DNA of 55,805 nt from Akkermansiaceae bacterium (GCA_022510805.1 JAFLSS010000007.1:1-55805); one strand, 5' to 3'. Positions 35,201 to 48,827 are shown, numbered from the stretch's first letter. A program made the numbers and translations. The notes: generated by a model from the sequence alone, not told the origin.

Positions 35201-35689
35201 CTTCAAAAACTTGGCAAACTCCCCCTGCGCCAACATCATGCAGCGCTTGAAATTCTCAAACGTCAGCCCCGTGAGCTGCTCCACCTTGGCCGTGACCTCC
35301 TTGCGCAGCAGCTCCTGCTCGGAGCCATCCGCCGCCACCTTGTAAAGCCGGCGCACCACCTCAGCATAATCCTTCTGCGCGGAGATTGTGCGCTTTTGCG
35401 AGGTCAGCGCCCGGTAGCGCTCGCCATGCACCTCAAATGTGACAAGCGCCATGCAGTCCCGGGCGTCCTTGCTCATGAGCTCATTGCGATCCTGCGAGAT
35501 GCGGTTCAGGCGCGGCGTCTTCCCATACAGCCCGTAGGCGATGGCATCCAGAATCGTGGTCTTGCCCGCGCCGGTGGGCCCGGAGATCACAAACATGCCC
35601 GCCGAGCTGAGATCCGGGTGAGTCAGATCAATGCTGAAATGCCCCACGAGTGAGTTGAGATTGGAAAATTCGATTTTTTCAATGCGCAT
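32270..35689 (-). CDS. sbcC: Exonuclease subunit SbcC (Rad50-like SMC ATPase)
   Basis: A 1139-aa protein with an N-terminal ATPase half ('FVISGPTGAGKTTILDAIAY', Walker A at about 38-45) and very long Ala/Glu/Gln/Arg-rich coiled coils. A zinc hook 'CRHEFDTCPCCG' lies near residue 563. The C-terminal half has the signature 'NLSGGEAFIVSLALALGLSR' and Walker B 'TLFLDEGFGTLD'. With SbcD it forms the complex that cleaves hairpins and protein-blocked DNA ends. It follows sbcD after 14 nt in one operon. The GC-rich coiled-coil codons produce long antisense open frames that are not genes. Confidence 0.96.
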   Translation of the reverse strand: MRIEKIEFSNLNSLVGHFSIDLTHPDLSSAGMFVISGPTGAGKTTILDAIAYGLYGKTPRLNRISQDRNELMSKDARDCMALVTFEVHGERYRALTSQKRTISAQKDYAEVVRRLYKVAADGSEQELLRKEVTAKVEQLTGLTFENFKRCMMLAQGEFAKFLKANKNERAEVLATITGTEIYDRIGQYVFERHAELERRSRDLKQQEKEVLPEAALAAKLEERARLEALVETARAAVEACNKALAWLERVKACEVSCHEAESALAQAEQGWRAFQEGEEARLLARARAAEKVAPFAEARDAALSNRQEAQQLLAQAESGCRELQAQQEAARLALEQVQTRCAGRLPQLEEEAQKVRELLIPLEKSMAGVRSRLSSCRELCRTEEKNDKEAQAAVAQAAAAQAQHAEEMQRLLAQQRQLLPDKDLPAVLRSALSRLADVRELAPGGAAALPALEGVLAQLEANAAACEELLRGRSRESLSAEVQALGQILRARGEQEEAAKAWRQAQAACAAAEEKQAALPPQEAAEQRLQEAEQAVERLLAVCDIQEKLADLYARFCRHEFDTCPCCGAAAPGAAPAHVESGMLAAAQRQRDLLREQRNALAQQHHTARVEVAAARARADETQQLALKRAAEVQALEAAYAAPLPEPLPGAVEQGRRALQQLDTLLRDKAELERARVFAERCAAFLQEVRPYAAEVPASLAEAEALVAELRRRAEAYAELAAALEKARAAEAKDGERCVQVAQVAAAARLRLDAAAAARLAVEAEWEALLVQRRELGWDGVSAHEALAQLDAEQKSLEKERLHAQEALLQVRETLEQRQQAVNTLRGGLNSAEALLAEAVAKFLSALQSQGFADEAAYGEARGGISRLPELEQRRAALEKALTEARAQAAARREVLTRCRAEALTAEEAGALLQRRAQLEEQGSTHERALRALLAELAVDAANREANAQTLALQQEVLAQAESWRLLRDVLLIDGTKAGFRRYAQQMTFDCLISSANAQLAALSDRYVLFQSPGSEFGLHVVDRWSGDENGRDSANLSGGEAFIVSLALALGLSRLAGSNTSIDTLFLDEGFGTLDADKLEEVLNCLESLRAEGKLIGIISHVPRLKERLPESARLELCRVPGTARSIIAPHPAVTART

Positions 35690-35703
35690 GGGTACAAAGG
35701 GCG

Positions 35704-36921
35704 TTATTGATTTTGGATTTCACGCAGAACATCACCAAACAGACCGGCCAGCAGCTCCCGCCGGGGAGCCTGCTCCGGGTACCGCTCCAGATACTCCGCC
35801 AGCCGCCGCCGGAAGATCAGCTCCGGCGTGTAGTCCGCCAGCCGCTCAGCAGCTCCGCCCGGCGCGCGGCTCAGGCGCAGGGTCTCCCGCAGGCGCGCCG
35901 CCCGGATCAGCGGCACCTGCTCCGGCGGCAGCGCCGCGCGGAGGTATGTGTTGAGCTCCGGCGTGGAGAGATCCGCGCCCCCGTACTCGACCTCCAGGCA
36001 GACGCGGCTCTTGCCGCTCTGCTTCACCTCCTCCACAAGCGCCTCCAGCGCGGGGCGATCCGCGCAGACCGCCGCCCGATATGTCACCCAAAGCGGCACC
36101 TCCAGCGCGCGCACCCGGCGCACGCCACCGCCCAGCTCCGCCACGAGCACCCGGTGCGGGTAGGTGGTTTCATCCTTGCCGATGGGCAGCGGGCTGCCGC
36201 AGTACTGCACGCGGGCAGAGGCATCCGGCGTGGGCTTGTGGATATGCCCCAAGGCCACATAGTCAAACACCTCTGCAAAAATATCCTCCCCCACGGCATC
36301 GAGCGTGCCGATGAGCGCGCGCGTGGCCGCAGTTGTCTCCACGCCCTGCACCGGCAAATGCCCCATGGCCACCACCGGCAGGCCGGGGTGCGCGGCTTTC
36401 CACGCGGCGGCCAGCTCTGCCACCCGCGCATACACAGCCTCCACCCCGCGCACATAGGAGAACTGCCGCTCCTCCTCCACCTGCGGCAGCGACACCTCGC
36501 ACGGCCTCAAGTACGGCACCGCGCACACCAACCCCAGCGCCTCCCCCGTCTCGCTGCATATGGGCACCAGGCACTCCTCCGCCTCGGCGGCGCTCAGCTT
36601 GGTCACCACGGTGCAGTGGTGGCGCTTGAGCAGCGGCTTGGACACCCCCAGCTGCGCCACGCCGTCGTGATTGCCGGCGGTGATGATGACCCGGCGGCAC
36701 CCGCAGGCATCCGCCCGGCTCAGGAAGTCGCAATACAGCTCGCGCGTGCTCTCCGCCGGGGTGGTGGTGTCAAACACATCCCCACACACCAGCAGCGCAT
36801 CCGGCCGCTCTTGCTCGATGCACTCCAGCAGCCAGCGCAAAAAGTGCTCAAACTCCTCTTTGCGCGAGCAGGCCATCATTCTGTTGCCCAAGTGCCAATC
36901 TGATGTGTGCAGTATTTTCAT
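35704..36921 (-). CDS. sbcD: Exonuclease subunit SbcD (Mre11-like phosphoesterase)
   Basis: A 405-aa metallophosphoesterase with the metal-binding series 'HTSDWHLG' (5-12), 'ALLVCGDVFDT' (about 44-53), 'ITAGNHDG' (about 85-92), 'VAMGHLPV' and 'YVALGHIH'. All of these are intact. It is the nuclease partner of SbcC. The C-terminal capping domain is of usual length. It starts 9 nt downstream of the predicted transcription start and is divergent from aroD. Confidence 0.96.
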   Translation of the reverse strand: MKILHTSDWHLGNRMMACSRKEEFEHFLRWLLECIEQERPDALLVCGDVFDTTTPAESTRELYCDFLSRADACGCRRVIITAGNHDGVAQLGVSKPLLKRHHCTVVTKLSAAEAEECLVPICSETGEALGLVCAVPYLRPCEVSLPQVEEERQFSYVRGVEAVYARVAELAAAWKAAHPGLPVVAMGHLPVQGVETTAATRALIGTLDAVGEDIFAEVFDYVALGHIHKPTPDASARVQYCGSPLPIGKDETTYPHRVLVAELGGGVRRVRALEVPLWVTYRAAVCADRPALEALVEEVKQSGKSRVCLEVEYGGADLSTPELNTYLRAALPPEQVPLIRAARLRETLRLSRAPGGAAERLADYTPELIFRRRLAEYLERYPEQAPRRELLAGLFGDVLREIQNQ

Positions 36922-36936
36922 CGCAGGACGCCCCCT

Positions 36937-36964
36937 ATTGTACCATTTTTTTCAGCTGACTCAA
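36937..36964 (-). promoter_or_regulatory. Promoter of sbcDC
   Basis: -35 TTGAGT (36959-36964), 16-bp spacer, -10 TACAAT (36937-36942). The predicted leader is about 9 nt and contains no Shine-Dalgarno sequence. Confidence 0.65.
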
Positions 36965-37064
36965 GCAGAAGCATCTGCCGCGGCGGCATGCGGAAGCGGG
37001 CTCACCGCGCGGCGGAGAATACGCCGCCCGGCAGGGCATCATGCGCGATGTGGGCTACACCGGC

Positions 37065-37093
37065 TTGACTTTTGGGCGTAAAATGAGTATGGT
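37065..37093 (+). promoter_or_regulatory. Promoter of aroD
   Basis: -35 TTGACT (37065-37070), 17-bp spacer, -10 TATGGT (37088-37093). The predicted +1 lies about 5 nt upstream of the ATG at 37105. Confidence 0.6.
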
Positions 37094-37104
37094 AGGCGCC
37101 AGCC

Positions 37105-37788
37105 ATGAGCCTGATACTGACAGGAAAAACGAATGTTGTCGGGGCGGTGTCCGACGCCGCCACCTGGCGCGAGCTCGCGGCAGGGCAGCAGCCCCTGCCC
37201 TGCGATCTGGTGGAGCTGCGGGTAGATGCCCTGCCGGATGAGGCGCAGCGGCTGCCCCTGAGCACGCCCTGCCCCAAGCCCCTGCTCATCACCCCGCGCC
37301 ACGCCGGCGAGGGCGGCGCCCGCCCTGCCTGGGATGAGGCTGCCCGCCGCGCGCTGGCGGAGGAGCTGCTGCCCGCTGCCGCCGCGCTGGATTGGGAGAT
37401 CGCGCAGCTGGAGGGGGCGGAGGAGCTGCTGCGCGCGGCGCGGGCGCAAGGAGTCGCGCTGATTGCCTCAGCCCACTATTTCCACAGCATGCCCTCCCTG
37501 GCCACCATGCGCGAGCTGGAGTCCCGCGCGCACGAGGCGGGGGCCGCCGTGGTCAAGATTGCCTTCACGCCGCAGAGTGATGCCGACGTGGAGCGGGGGC
37601 TGGAGTTTTTGACGAGCTGCCGGATGCCGGCTGCCATCATGGGCATGGGGCCGGTATATGGTCCCCGGAGCCGCGCGCTCTACACCGCGCACGGCAGTGT
37701 GCTGCTCTACGGCTACCTGGGCAGCCAACCCACCGCGCCGGGGCAGATGAGCGCCGCCGAATGCAGCGCCCTCACCGCGCGGGGCTGA
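37105..37788 (+). CDS. aroD: Type I 3-dehydroquinate dehydratase
   Basis: A 227-aa enzyme of the shikimate pathway that converts 3-dehydroquinate to 3-dehydroshikimate through a Schiff base. The expected residues are all present: 'ELRVD', the Arg of 'TPRHAGEGG', 'LDWEI', the catalytic His of 'IASAHYFH', the Schiff-base Lys of 'VVKIAFTP', the substrate Arg of 'GPRSRAL' and the Gln of 'PGQM'. Length fits the family. It is monocistronic, with its own promoter and a strong terminator at 37830-37867. The leader appears to be only about 5 nt long. Confidence 0.92.
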   Translation: MSLILTGKTNVVGAVSDAATWRELAAGQQPLPCDLVELRVDALPDEAQRLPLSTPCPKPLLITPRHAGEGGARPAWDEAARRALAEELLPAAAALDWEIAQLEGAEELLRAARAQGVALIASAHYFHSMPSLATMRELESRAHEAGAAVVKIAFTPQSDADVERGLEFLTSCRMPAAIMGMGPVYGPRSRALYTAHGSVLLYGYLGSQPTAPGQMSAAECSALTARG

Positions 37789-37829
37789 CCCCCTGCGCCC
37801 CCCCGCCCGCTTCCGCGCAAACACAGCAG

Positions 37830-37867
37830 CGGCTCCCGAGCCTCAAGCCGGGAGCCGCCGTTTTTTT
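37830..37867 (+). terminator. Rho-independent terminator of aroD
   Basis: 9-bp arms CGGCTCCCG and CGGGAGCCG are followed by CCG and seven T (37861-37867). It lies 41 nt beyond the aroD stop. Confidence 0.9.
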
Positions 37868-37887
37868 GTGCCTGCTGAAGGGGGGGC

Positions 37888-42366
<4,479 letters not shown>

Positions 42367-42527
42367 TCATCAAAAGAAGAAAACAGCCCACAAAAATACG
42401 GTGTTCCACCGGCCGCCACGCCGCACCTCGCTGATGCCCAAGGCTTGGGGTAGCTCCTCTCCCCTTACCCGCAGCTCTGCTCTGTTCCGCCATAGCGCCC
42501 ATGCAAACACTCATTACGCATACGTTA

Positions 42528-42556
42528 TATATAATACTCCCCGACTCAGCAAGCAA
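42528..42556 (-). promoter_or_regulatory. Putative promoter of the GH2 beta-galactosidase
   Basis: -35 TTGCTT (42551-42556), 17-bp spacer, -10 TATATA (42528-42533). It would give an unusually long leader of about 190 nt in a window where most leaders are very short. Confidence 0.5.
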
Positions 42557-42813
42557 ATTCTTCACCGCCCCGGCACACTTTTCTGCATGGGCACCGGAGT
42601 GACACACACTCTCGCGCACCCGCGTCGTGCCCCTCCTATTCGCGGGAAAGGCATGTCCGACACGGCCGGCTGCTGCACAGGGAAAAACGATACTCACTCC
42701 TTGTCGGCCCACCATGACCATACAAAGAACACATCGCATCCCTGAACTGTTTTTCCACCGGGTGCGAGCTGCCGGTATTCCGCGCTGTGCGGCGGTGACT
42801 CATCTCCCTCTTG

Positions 42814-42867
42814 GCCGGGCGGCGCTGTGCGCAGGAGGCATCTCCTGCGCGCAAACGCACGCCCGGC
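42814..42867 (-). terminator. Nested hairpin downstream of clpB
   Basis: An outer 8-bp stem (GCCGGGCG with CGCCCGGC) encloses a perfect inner 9-bp stem (GCGCAGGAG, loop GCAT, CTCCTGCGC at 42829-42850). It lies 26 nt past the clpB stop. There is no T-tract, so termination is likely but not certain. Confidence 0.55.
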
Positions 42868-42892
42868 TTTACTTGAGCACAGGCGTCAACCC

Positions 42893-45472
42893 TCAGTTGA
42901 AGGCAATGGCGCCATCATGCACATCCACATGGATGGTGCTGCCCTCAGGGAAGCGCCCCTCGAGGATAGCAATGCTGAGCGGGTCGAGTATATCCCGCTG
43001 GATGGCTCGCTTGAGGGGGCGGGCTCCATAGACGGGATCATAGCCATGCCCGGCGACCAGCTCTGCCGCCGCAGCGGAAAGCTCCAGCTTGAGCCCGCGC
43101 GTTGCAAGACGCCGGCGCACGCGCTCGAGCTGAATGTCGACAATGCGCTTGAGCTCCTCCACCCCGAGGCGGTCGAAGATGATGATCTCATCCACGCGGT
43201 TGAGGAACTCCGGGCGGAAATGCCCGCGCAGCGCATCCAGCGCCTTATCATTGCGCAGCACAGCATCCTGCTCATTCAGGATAAACTGGCTGCCGATGTT
43301 GCTCGTCATGATGAGCACCGTGTTGGTGAAATCCACCGTGCGCCCCTGCCCATCGGTGATGCGCCCATCATCAAGCACCTGCAGCAGCACGTTGAACACA
43401 TCCGGATGCGCCTTCTCGATCTCATCGAAAAGCACGACACAATACGGCCGGCGGCGCACCGCCTCGGTGAGCTGGCCGCCCTCATCATAGCCCACATAGC
43501 CCGGAGGCGCCCCGATGAGGCGCGACACACTGTGCTTCTCCATATACTCGGACATGTCGATGCGCACCATGGCCGCCTCATCATCAAAGAGGAACTCCGC
43601 GAGCGCCTTGGCCAGCTCCGTCTTACCCACACCCGTGGGCCCCAGGAAGATGAACGACCCGAGCGGGCGATTCTCATCCTGCAAGCCGGCGCGCGAGCGG
43701 CGCACAGCATCCGCCACCGCCTTCACCGCAAGCGGCTGGCCGATGAGGCGCTTCCCGAGCCGCTCCTCCATGTGAACCAGCTTCTCGCGCTCACCCTCAG
43801 CCAGCTTGGCCGCGGGGATACCGGTCCACGTGGAGACCACCTTGGCAATGTCCGCCTCCGTGACCTCCTCCTTGAGCAAGCCCTCCCCGCTGCTCTGAAG
43901 CTGCGTGAGCGCCCGGCGAGCCTCCTTGGCAGCCGCCTCGGCAGCGGGGATCTCGCCGTAGAGAATCTCGGACGCGCGCCCCAGATCCCCCCGGCGCTGA
44001 GCCTGCTCAGCCTCCGTGCGCAGGGAGTCGATCTTCTTCTGAGCCTCGCGCGCACGGCGCACCACCTCCTGCTCACTCTTCCACTGCGCGATCATGGAAT
44101 CCACCTTCTCGCGCGCATCCGCCAGCTCGTGAGCAATCTTCTCCAAGCGGCGCTGCGACTCCGCATCCTTCTCCTTGGAAAGCGCCTGGCGCTCCATCTC
44201 CAGCTGCATGGCCGCGCGGTTGAGCTCATCAATCTCCGCCGGCATGGAATCCAGCTCAATCTTGAGCCGCGCCGCCGCCTCATCCACCAAGTCCACCGCC
44301 TTGTCAGGCAAGAAGCGGTCAGTGATGTAGCGGTTGCTCAGCGTGGCCGCCGCCACAAGGGCACCATCGGTGATATGCACCCCGTGGTGCACCTCATAGC
44401 GCTCCTTGAGCCCGCGGAGGATGGCGATCGTGTCCTCCACGCTCGGCTCCGCCACATAGACCGGCTGAAACCGGCGCTCCAGAGCCGCGTCTTTCTCGAT
44501 GTACTTGCGGTACTCATCCAGAGTCGTGGCGCCGATGGTGCGCAACTCCCCACGCGCCAGAGCCGGCTTGAGCAAGTTGGCCGCATCCATGGAGCTGTCG
44601 CCCCCGGCACCGGCGCCCACCAGAGTATGCAGCTCATCAATGAAGAGAATAATCTCCCCCTCAGAAGCCGTCACCTCCTTGATAAACGCCTTGAGCCGCT
44701 CCTCAAACTCACCGCGGTATTTCGCCCCGGCAAGCATGGAGCCGATATTGAGCGAAACCAGGCGCTTATTCTTCATCCCCTCGGGCACGTCACCATTCAC
44801 AATACGGCGCGCCAGCCCCTCTGCGATGGCAGTCTTCCCCACCCCGGGCTCACCGATGAGCACCGGGTTGTTCTTCGTGCGGCGGGAGAGGATCTGCAGC
44901 ACGCGGCGGATCTCGCTATCGCGGCCAATCACCGGGTCAATCTTACCCTGGCGGGCACGCGCCGTGAGATCCGTGCCATACTTCTCCAGCGTCTGGTACT
45001 TCTCCTCCGGATCCTGATCCGTGATGCGCTGATTACCGCGCACCTCCTTGAGCGCCTGCAAGTATTTCTCCTGCGTGAGGCCGGCGCGGCTCAGCAGACG
45101 CGCCAGCGGCTCATCTGCCCGGAACACACCGAGCACAAAATGCTCCACACTCAGGAAATCATCCTTCATCGCGCGGCGCTGCTCCTCAGCTGCAGAGAGC
45201 ACGCGGTCCAGCGCCGAGCCAATGCCGGGGGACTGCGCCACCCCGCCCTGCTGGCGCGGCTCGCGCTGCAGCTCCGCAGCCAGAGCAGACGCAAGCGCGC
45301 GGGCATCCACCCCGGCCTTTGTCAGCACCGAGCTGAGCACCCCGCCCTCCTGCCCGAGCAGCGCCAGCAGCACCTCCGCCGGCAATATCTCGGCACGTCC
45401 ACCCGCCTGCGCCGCCCGCTGGGCCGCCTGCAAGCCTTCCATCATTTTCGTAGTTAAGTTATTGTTCATCAT
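42893..45472 (-). CDS. clpB: ATP-dependent disaggregase ClpB
   Basis: An 859-aa Hsp100 chaperone (E. coli ClpB is 857 aa). It has an N-terminal ClpN domain (to about 150), AAA+ domain 1 with '[10 protein letters not shown]' (near 207), and a long middle coiled-coil domain (about 410-530) that identifies ClpB rather than ClpA/C. AAA+ domain 2 has '[12 protein letters not shown]' (near 612) and '[15 protein letters not shown]'. It rescues aggregated proteins with DnaK. The start is either 45472 or the next Met (45469). No clear CIRCE inverted repeat is visible upstream, so heat-shock control cannot be assigned. Confidence 0.97.
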   Translation of the reverse strand: MMNNNLTTKMMEGLQAAQRAAQAGGRAEILPAEVLLALLGQEGGVLSSVLTKAGVDARALASALAAELQREPRQQGGVAQSPGIGSALDRVLSAAEEQRRAMKDDFLSVEHFVLGVFRADEPLARLLSRAGLTQEKYLQALKEVRGNQRITDQDPEEKYQTLEKYGTDLTARARQGKIDPVIGRDSEIRRVLQILSRRTKNNPVLIGEPGVGKTAIAEGLARRIVNGDVPEGMKNKRLVSLNIGSMLAGAKYRGEFEERLKAFIKEVTASEGEIILFIDELHTLVGAGAGGDSSMDAANLLKPALARGELRTIGATTLDEYRKYIEKDAALERRFQPVYVAEPSVEDTIAILRGLKERYEVHHGVHITDGALVAAATLSNRYITDRFLPDKAVDLVDEAAARLKIELDSMPAEIDELNRAAMQLEMERQALSKEKDAESQRRLEKIAHELADAREKVDSMIAQWKSEQEVVRRAREAQKKIDSLRTEAEQAQRRGDLGRASEILYGEIPAAEAAAKEARRALTQLQSSGEGLLKEEVTEADIAKVVSTWTGIPAAKLAEGEREKLVHMEERLGKRLIGQPLAVKAVADAVRRSRAGLQDENRPLGSFIFLGPTGVGKTELAKALAEFLFDDEAAMVRIDMSEYMEKHSVSRLIGAPPGYVGYDEGGQLTEAVRRRPYCVVLFDEIEKAHPDVFNVLLQVLDDGRITDGQGRTVDFTNTVLIMTSNIGSQFILNEQDAVLRNDKALDALRGHFRPEFLNRVDEIIIFDRLGVEELKRIVDIQLERVRRRLATRGLKLELSAAAAELVAGHGYDPVYGARPLKRAIQRDILDPLSIAILEGRFPEGSTIHVDVHDGAIAFN

Positions 45473-45544
45473 GCCTGATTAGACTCACCAAGAACACCGA
45501 GCGTTCAAAAAAATACAAATATTTTCCACACCCTACATTTGGTA

Positions 45545-45573
45545 TTGACAATCGGCCCGGCAGATTCTAAAGT
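45545..45573 (+). promoter_or_regulatory. Promoter of the lipoprotein-tyrA operon
   Basis: Perfect -35 TTGACA (45545-45550), 17-bp spacer, -10 TAAAGT (45568-45573). The leader is about 31 nt. It is divergent from clpB. Confidence 0.75.
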
Positions 45574-45610
45574 GAAACCAATAAAACACACGATTGACCC
45601 CCGCACGCTC

Positions 45611-46201
45611 ATGAAGCGCACCCCTCACCACCTCATAGCAGCCGCAGCCCTTGCCCTCGGACTCACCGCATGCGAACAGCTTGCGCCCAAGCCCGTGCCC
45701 GTGCCGGAAATCCCCTACCGCCCGCGCCCTGTAGAAACCCTGCAAACCACAGAGCAAGAAGCACCCGCGGCCACCACCACATGGGACACCGCCCCGGCCC
45801 CCACCTCCTACATCTCCACCCCGCCGCCGGCCACACGGCCCACCGCCGCAGCAGCCCCCATCCCGGCCCCCAAACCGGCCGCACCCATCCCCACCCCGGC
45901 AGCACTCAAACCAACCACACCTAAACCGGCCGCACCACCGGCCGCTCCCGCCGTGCGCCCGCTGGACATGAGCGCCCCGCTCACCCCCGCCACCCCCGCC
46001 GCAGAGAGCAACCTGCAAAAAATCGTCAACACCGGGCCCATCCCCACCGCCGCACGAGTGGACGGCGACCCCACCCGCGTGTGGAACCCCCTCGACCCGC
46101 AGAAAAAAATCCGCATCATCGACCCGAAAACCAACCAGCCCTACCCCAGCGGTAAAAAGCTGAAAGTACGCGGCACCAACTACTACTTCTACGTGCCATG
46201 A
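45611..46201 (+). CDS. Proline/alanine-rich lipoprotein, 196 aa
   Basis: The N-terminus (MKRTPHHLIAAAALALGLTA, then Cys) is a lipoprotein signal with lipobox L-T-A-C. The mature protein has a Pro/Ala/Thr-rich, probably extended segment (residues about 25-125) and a compact C-terminal domain of about 60 residues ('TRVWNPLDPQKKIRIIDPKT', then 'KLKVRGTNYYFYVP'). An envelope-spanning or anchoring role is inferred from the composition; the C-terminal domain is not recognised. The ATG at 45611 is chosen because it begins the signal peptide. The stop overlaps the start of tyrA (ATGA), so the two are co-translated although no functional link is evident. Confidence 0.8.
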   Translation: MKRTPHHLIAAAALALGLTACEQLAPKPVPVPEIPYRPRPVETLQTTEQEAPAATTTWDTAPAPTSYISTPPPATRPTAAAAPIPAPKPAAPIPTPAALKPTTPKPAAPPAAPAVRPLDMSAPLTPATPAAESNLQKIVNTGPIPTAARVDGDPTRVWNPLDPQKKIRIIDPKTNQPYPSGKKLKVRGTNYYFYVP

Positions 46202-47115
46202 CCCCCGCCCACCCGGCAGCGCCCTACGCCAGCGTAGCCATCTTGGGCCCCGGGCTTCTGGGCGGCTCCATCGCCCTGGCCATACGGGAAAAAATGCCCG
46301 GCTGCCGCCTGAGCATCTGGGCGCGTGACCACGCGAAACTCACCCGCCAATGCGCCCTGCACCCCGCCCTCACCGGCGCCCACCTGCCGGCAGACCCCGC
46401 AGAGTGCGCCCGCGGCGCAGAGCTGGTCATCCTCGCCACCCCCATCGGCGCATTTGCCTCCCTCTGTGAGCGCATCCTCCCCGCGCTGAGCCCCCGCAGC
46501 CTCGTCACCGACGTCGGCTCCGTGAAAAACTCCGTCCACGCCGGCATCGGGCAGTGGCTCACCGCCCGGGGCATCCCCTTCATCGGCTCCCACCCCATGG
46601 CAGGCGGAGAAAAACAAGGCATGGAACACGCCCGGGCCAACCTGCTCCACCGCGCCAACATCGCCCTCACCAACCCACACGCCGTGGCAGAAGACCAAGT
46701 GGAGCGCCTATCCGCCTTCTGGCACACCCTTGGGGGCACCCCCATCCTCTTCGGCGCCCAAGAGCACGATGAAACCGTAGCGCGCATCTCACACGTGCCG
46801 CACCTCCTCGCAGCCCTGTGCGCCCGCGGCGCCGCCCACGGCAGCACCGCCGACCACCTGCGCCAACTCGCCTCAAGCGGCTTCCGCGACACCTCACGCG
46901 TGAGCTCCGGCGACCCCGCCATGTGGGCCGGCATCGTGCTGGCCAATGCAGGCGCCATCCGCAGCATCCTCCGCAGCTGCGTGAGCGACCTGGAAACCCT
47001 TTGCCACCTGCTGGATACCGAGCAGCCCGACGCCGCAGCCATCCAAACCTGGCTCCGCGAAGCCAAAGACGCGCGGGAAGGCATCCTCAGCAGCCCCCCG
47101 CCCCCCACCGCCTGA
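46198..47115 (+). CDS. tyrA: Prephenate dehydrogenase
   Basis: A 305-aa protein with an NAD-binding Rossmann fold ('AILGPGLLGGSIALAI', about 13-28). The TyrA blocks 'LVILATPIGAF', 'LVTDVGSVKNSVH', 'FIGSHPMAGGEKQGMEHA' (with the conserved His) and 'ARISHVPHLLA' are all present. It oxidatively decarboxylates prephenate on the way to tyrosine. No chorismate mutase or ACT domain is fused. The start overlaps the stop of the upstream lipoprotein by 4 nt, and a Pro-rich tail ends the protein. Confidence 0.93.
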   Translation: MTPAHPAAPYASVAILGPGLLGGSIALAIREKMPGCRLSIWARDHAKLTRQCALHPALTGAHLPADPAECARGAELVILATPIGAFASLCERILPALSPRSLVTDVGSVKNSVHAGIGQWLTARGIPFIGSHPMAGGEKQGMEHARANLLHRANIALTNPHAVAEDQVERLSAFWHTLGGTPILFGAQEHDETVARISHVPHLLAALCARGAAHGSTADHLRQLASSGFRDTSRVSSGDPAMWAGIVLANAGAIRSILRSCVSDLETLCHLLDTEQPDAAAIQTWLREAKDAREGILSSPPPPTA

Positions 47116-47137
47116 GCCCCAGCGCCCCCATTCATAC

Positions 47138-47186
47138 AAAAAAAGCAGCGCCGCCGCCCCTCAACCAAAGGAGCAAGCAGCGCTGC
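47138..47186 (-). terminator. Rho-independent terminator of the SGNH hydrolase gene
   Basis: On the minus strand a GCAGCGC/GCGCTGC stem (47145-47186) with a long loop is followed by seven T (47138-47144). It is 31 nt past the stop at 47217. It may also end tyrA transcription from the other side. Confidence 0.75.
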
Positions 47187-47216
47187 CGCGTAGAAACCGC
47201 AGCCGGGGGCAGAGCC

Positions 47217-48734
47217 TCACTTCTTCTCCTGAGGAGCAGCAGCCGCCGCCGGCGCCTCCTCATCATACACCACAGAAACCGCCTCCTTCACCACAGCCTT
47301 AGAAGCAGGCGCCAGAGAAGAAGGATCCGCCGCCAAGCCATTCACCTTCACCGGCAGATCCGAGAGATTCTCCAACGCCACACCACTCAACTTGGCCCCC
47401 GGAGCATCCGGCAGACCCTCGCCGATCAGCATATCCCCCAGCCACACATAGAACCCCTTCATCACATTCTGCGCCTCACTCCCCGGAATCCACGCCACAC
47501 GCACCGCCTCGCGATTCTTCGACATATCACACGGGTAGAGCACCTTGCCATTCCACATATAATAGCACTCCGAAATCTGCAGCGTGCCGGAGTGCACCCC
47601 ATTCCCCACAGAGAACGACACCAGCGGCTCCTTTTTCCAGCCATTCCTGGCGCCATCCCCCAGCGACAAAGACAACTCCGCCGAGAACCCGGACTTCGCA
47701 TCATCCTCCGCCGCCCAAGGCGCCGCCAACTTAGCCGCAGGCTCCAGCGTCACCGCCTGCCCCTCCAGCGCAGCACCCGTCTTCTCCGTGGCCGCCCCAA
47801 ACAAACTCTGCGCATTGAGCGCAAAAGCCGAGCCCGCCTTGCGCGGCATACCCGCCGAGCGGCCGGCAATCCCCAGCGCACGCGCCACCAAGCCCGCCAT
47901 GATCATATCCCCATGGCGAGTAGGATGCAGCTTATCCTGCGGATTCATCATCTCCGCCACCGCCTTACCGGGCTTCTCCACACAAGCAATATCAACCAAC
48001 CCCACATTCAAATCAACAAACTCCTTCTTGAACCGCTTCGCAATAGCCGCATTAAGCTTCTTCACCACCGCCTCATAATCCTTGGGCGAATTATTCTTAG
48101 GCATATCCCCCCACGCCGGCACCGAAAGCACATGCACCCGCGCCTTGGGATTCACCGAGCGGATCGCATCCACAATCACACACAAATCCCCCTTCTTCTT
48201 ATCCAGCAAATTACGCTGCACCGTCGAAATATCCTTAGCAATAGGATTATAATCACTCACCGTATCATTCGTCCCCAGCAGAATCAGACAAGTATCCGGC
48301 ACCTGCCCCAAGCGCAGCTTATCACTATCCGCCTTACCCTCAATCTCCAGCCAATCAAAAATATCCGTCGACTCCATACGATTCGCCTTCTGATGCTTCT
48401 CGTGATCACGGCCGGAAGTCTCATAAGCACGCTGACCACTCATCGCCGCATGCACATTCTTGAACGGCTGGCCAATGTAGAGCGTATTCGGCTCCACCCC
48501 GCCGCCACTACTGTGATTCCCCGTAATGACACCAATCTCCTCATACTGAATCCCATTGTCCACCAGAATCTTGTGCAAAGCCCAGCGATAAGAAGGCGCC
48601 CTAAAGCCATGCGTAATCGAATCACCAATATAGAGCACATTACCCAAATTACCTGTTTGCTTCTTCTTGGGCGCACCCTGCGCCACAGCGCACAAACCGG
48701 CCAAAACCAGAGCCAAATACATATGCAGCTTCAT
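47217..48734 (-). CDS. Secreted SGNH/GDSL-family hydrolase, 505 aa
   Basis: A signal peptide (MKLHMYLALVLAGLCAVAQG, cleavage near AQGA) is followed by an SGNH esterase domain. It shows the nucleophile block 'VLYIGDSITHGF', an 'SGQRAY' turn, the Asn block 'ILLGTNDTVSDY' and the Asp-His pair in 'DKLHPTRHG'. The C-terminal 200 residues form an extra beta-rich domain ('VSFSVGNGVHSGTLQISECY') ending in an Ala/Glu-rich tail. Deacetylation of host glycans, for instance sialic acid O-acetyl esters on mucin, is a reasonable inference, but the substrate is not shown. The ATG at 48734 sits exactly at the predicted +1. Confidence 0.88.
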   Translation of the reverse strand: MKLHMYLALVLAGLCAVAQGAPKKKQTGNLGNVLYIGDSITHGFRAPSYRWALHKILVDNGIQYEEIGVITGNHSSGGGVEPNTLYIGQPFKNVHAAMSGQRAYETSGRDHEKHQKANRMESTDIFDWLEIEGKADSDKLRLGQVPDTCLILLGTNDTVSDYNPIAKDISTVQRNLLDKKKGDLCVIVDAIRSVNPKARVHVLSVPAWGDMPKNNSPKDYEAVVKKLNAAIAKRFKKEFVDLNVGLVDIACVEKPGKAVAEMMNPQDKLHPTRHGDMIMAGLVARALGIAGRSAGMPRKAGSAFALNAQSLFGAATEKTGAALEGQAVTLEPAAKLAAPWAAEDDAKSGFSAELSLSLGDGARNGWKKEPLVSFSVGNGVHSGTLQISECYYMWNGKVLYPCDMSKNREAVRVAWIPGSEAQNVMKGFYVWLGDMLIGEGLPDAPGAKLSGVALENLSDLPVKVNGLAADPSSLAPASKAVVKEAVSVVYDEEAPAAAAAPQEKK

Positions 48735-48740
48735 ACCTAC

Positions 48741-48769
48741 ACTATGGCGCAAGCCCTCCCACTTGTCAA
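48741..48769 (-). promoter_or_regulatory. Promoter of the SGNH hydrolase gene (leaderless)
   Basis: Perfect -35 TTGACA (48764-48769), 17-bp spacer, -10 CATAGT (48741-48746). Six bases precede the ATG at 48734, so +1 coincides with its A. The -35 region (TTGACAAGTGGG) is shared with the tRNA-fMet promoter. Confidence 0.75.
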
Positions 48770-48827
48770 GCTAATTCATTGGCACTTGGCTCATTCTGCG
48801 CCCAAAAAACCACCCCACCCCGCCACC

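Noticed and set aside
42827..45457. An 876-codon plus-strand frame opposite clpB
   Set aside because: Its composition is that of an antisense shadow (Leu/Arg/His-rich). ClpB is unambiguous on the other strand.
45473..45540. A possible CIRCE or other heat-shock operator upstream of clpB
   Set aside because: No inverted repeat with the expected arms and 9-bp spacer is visible.
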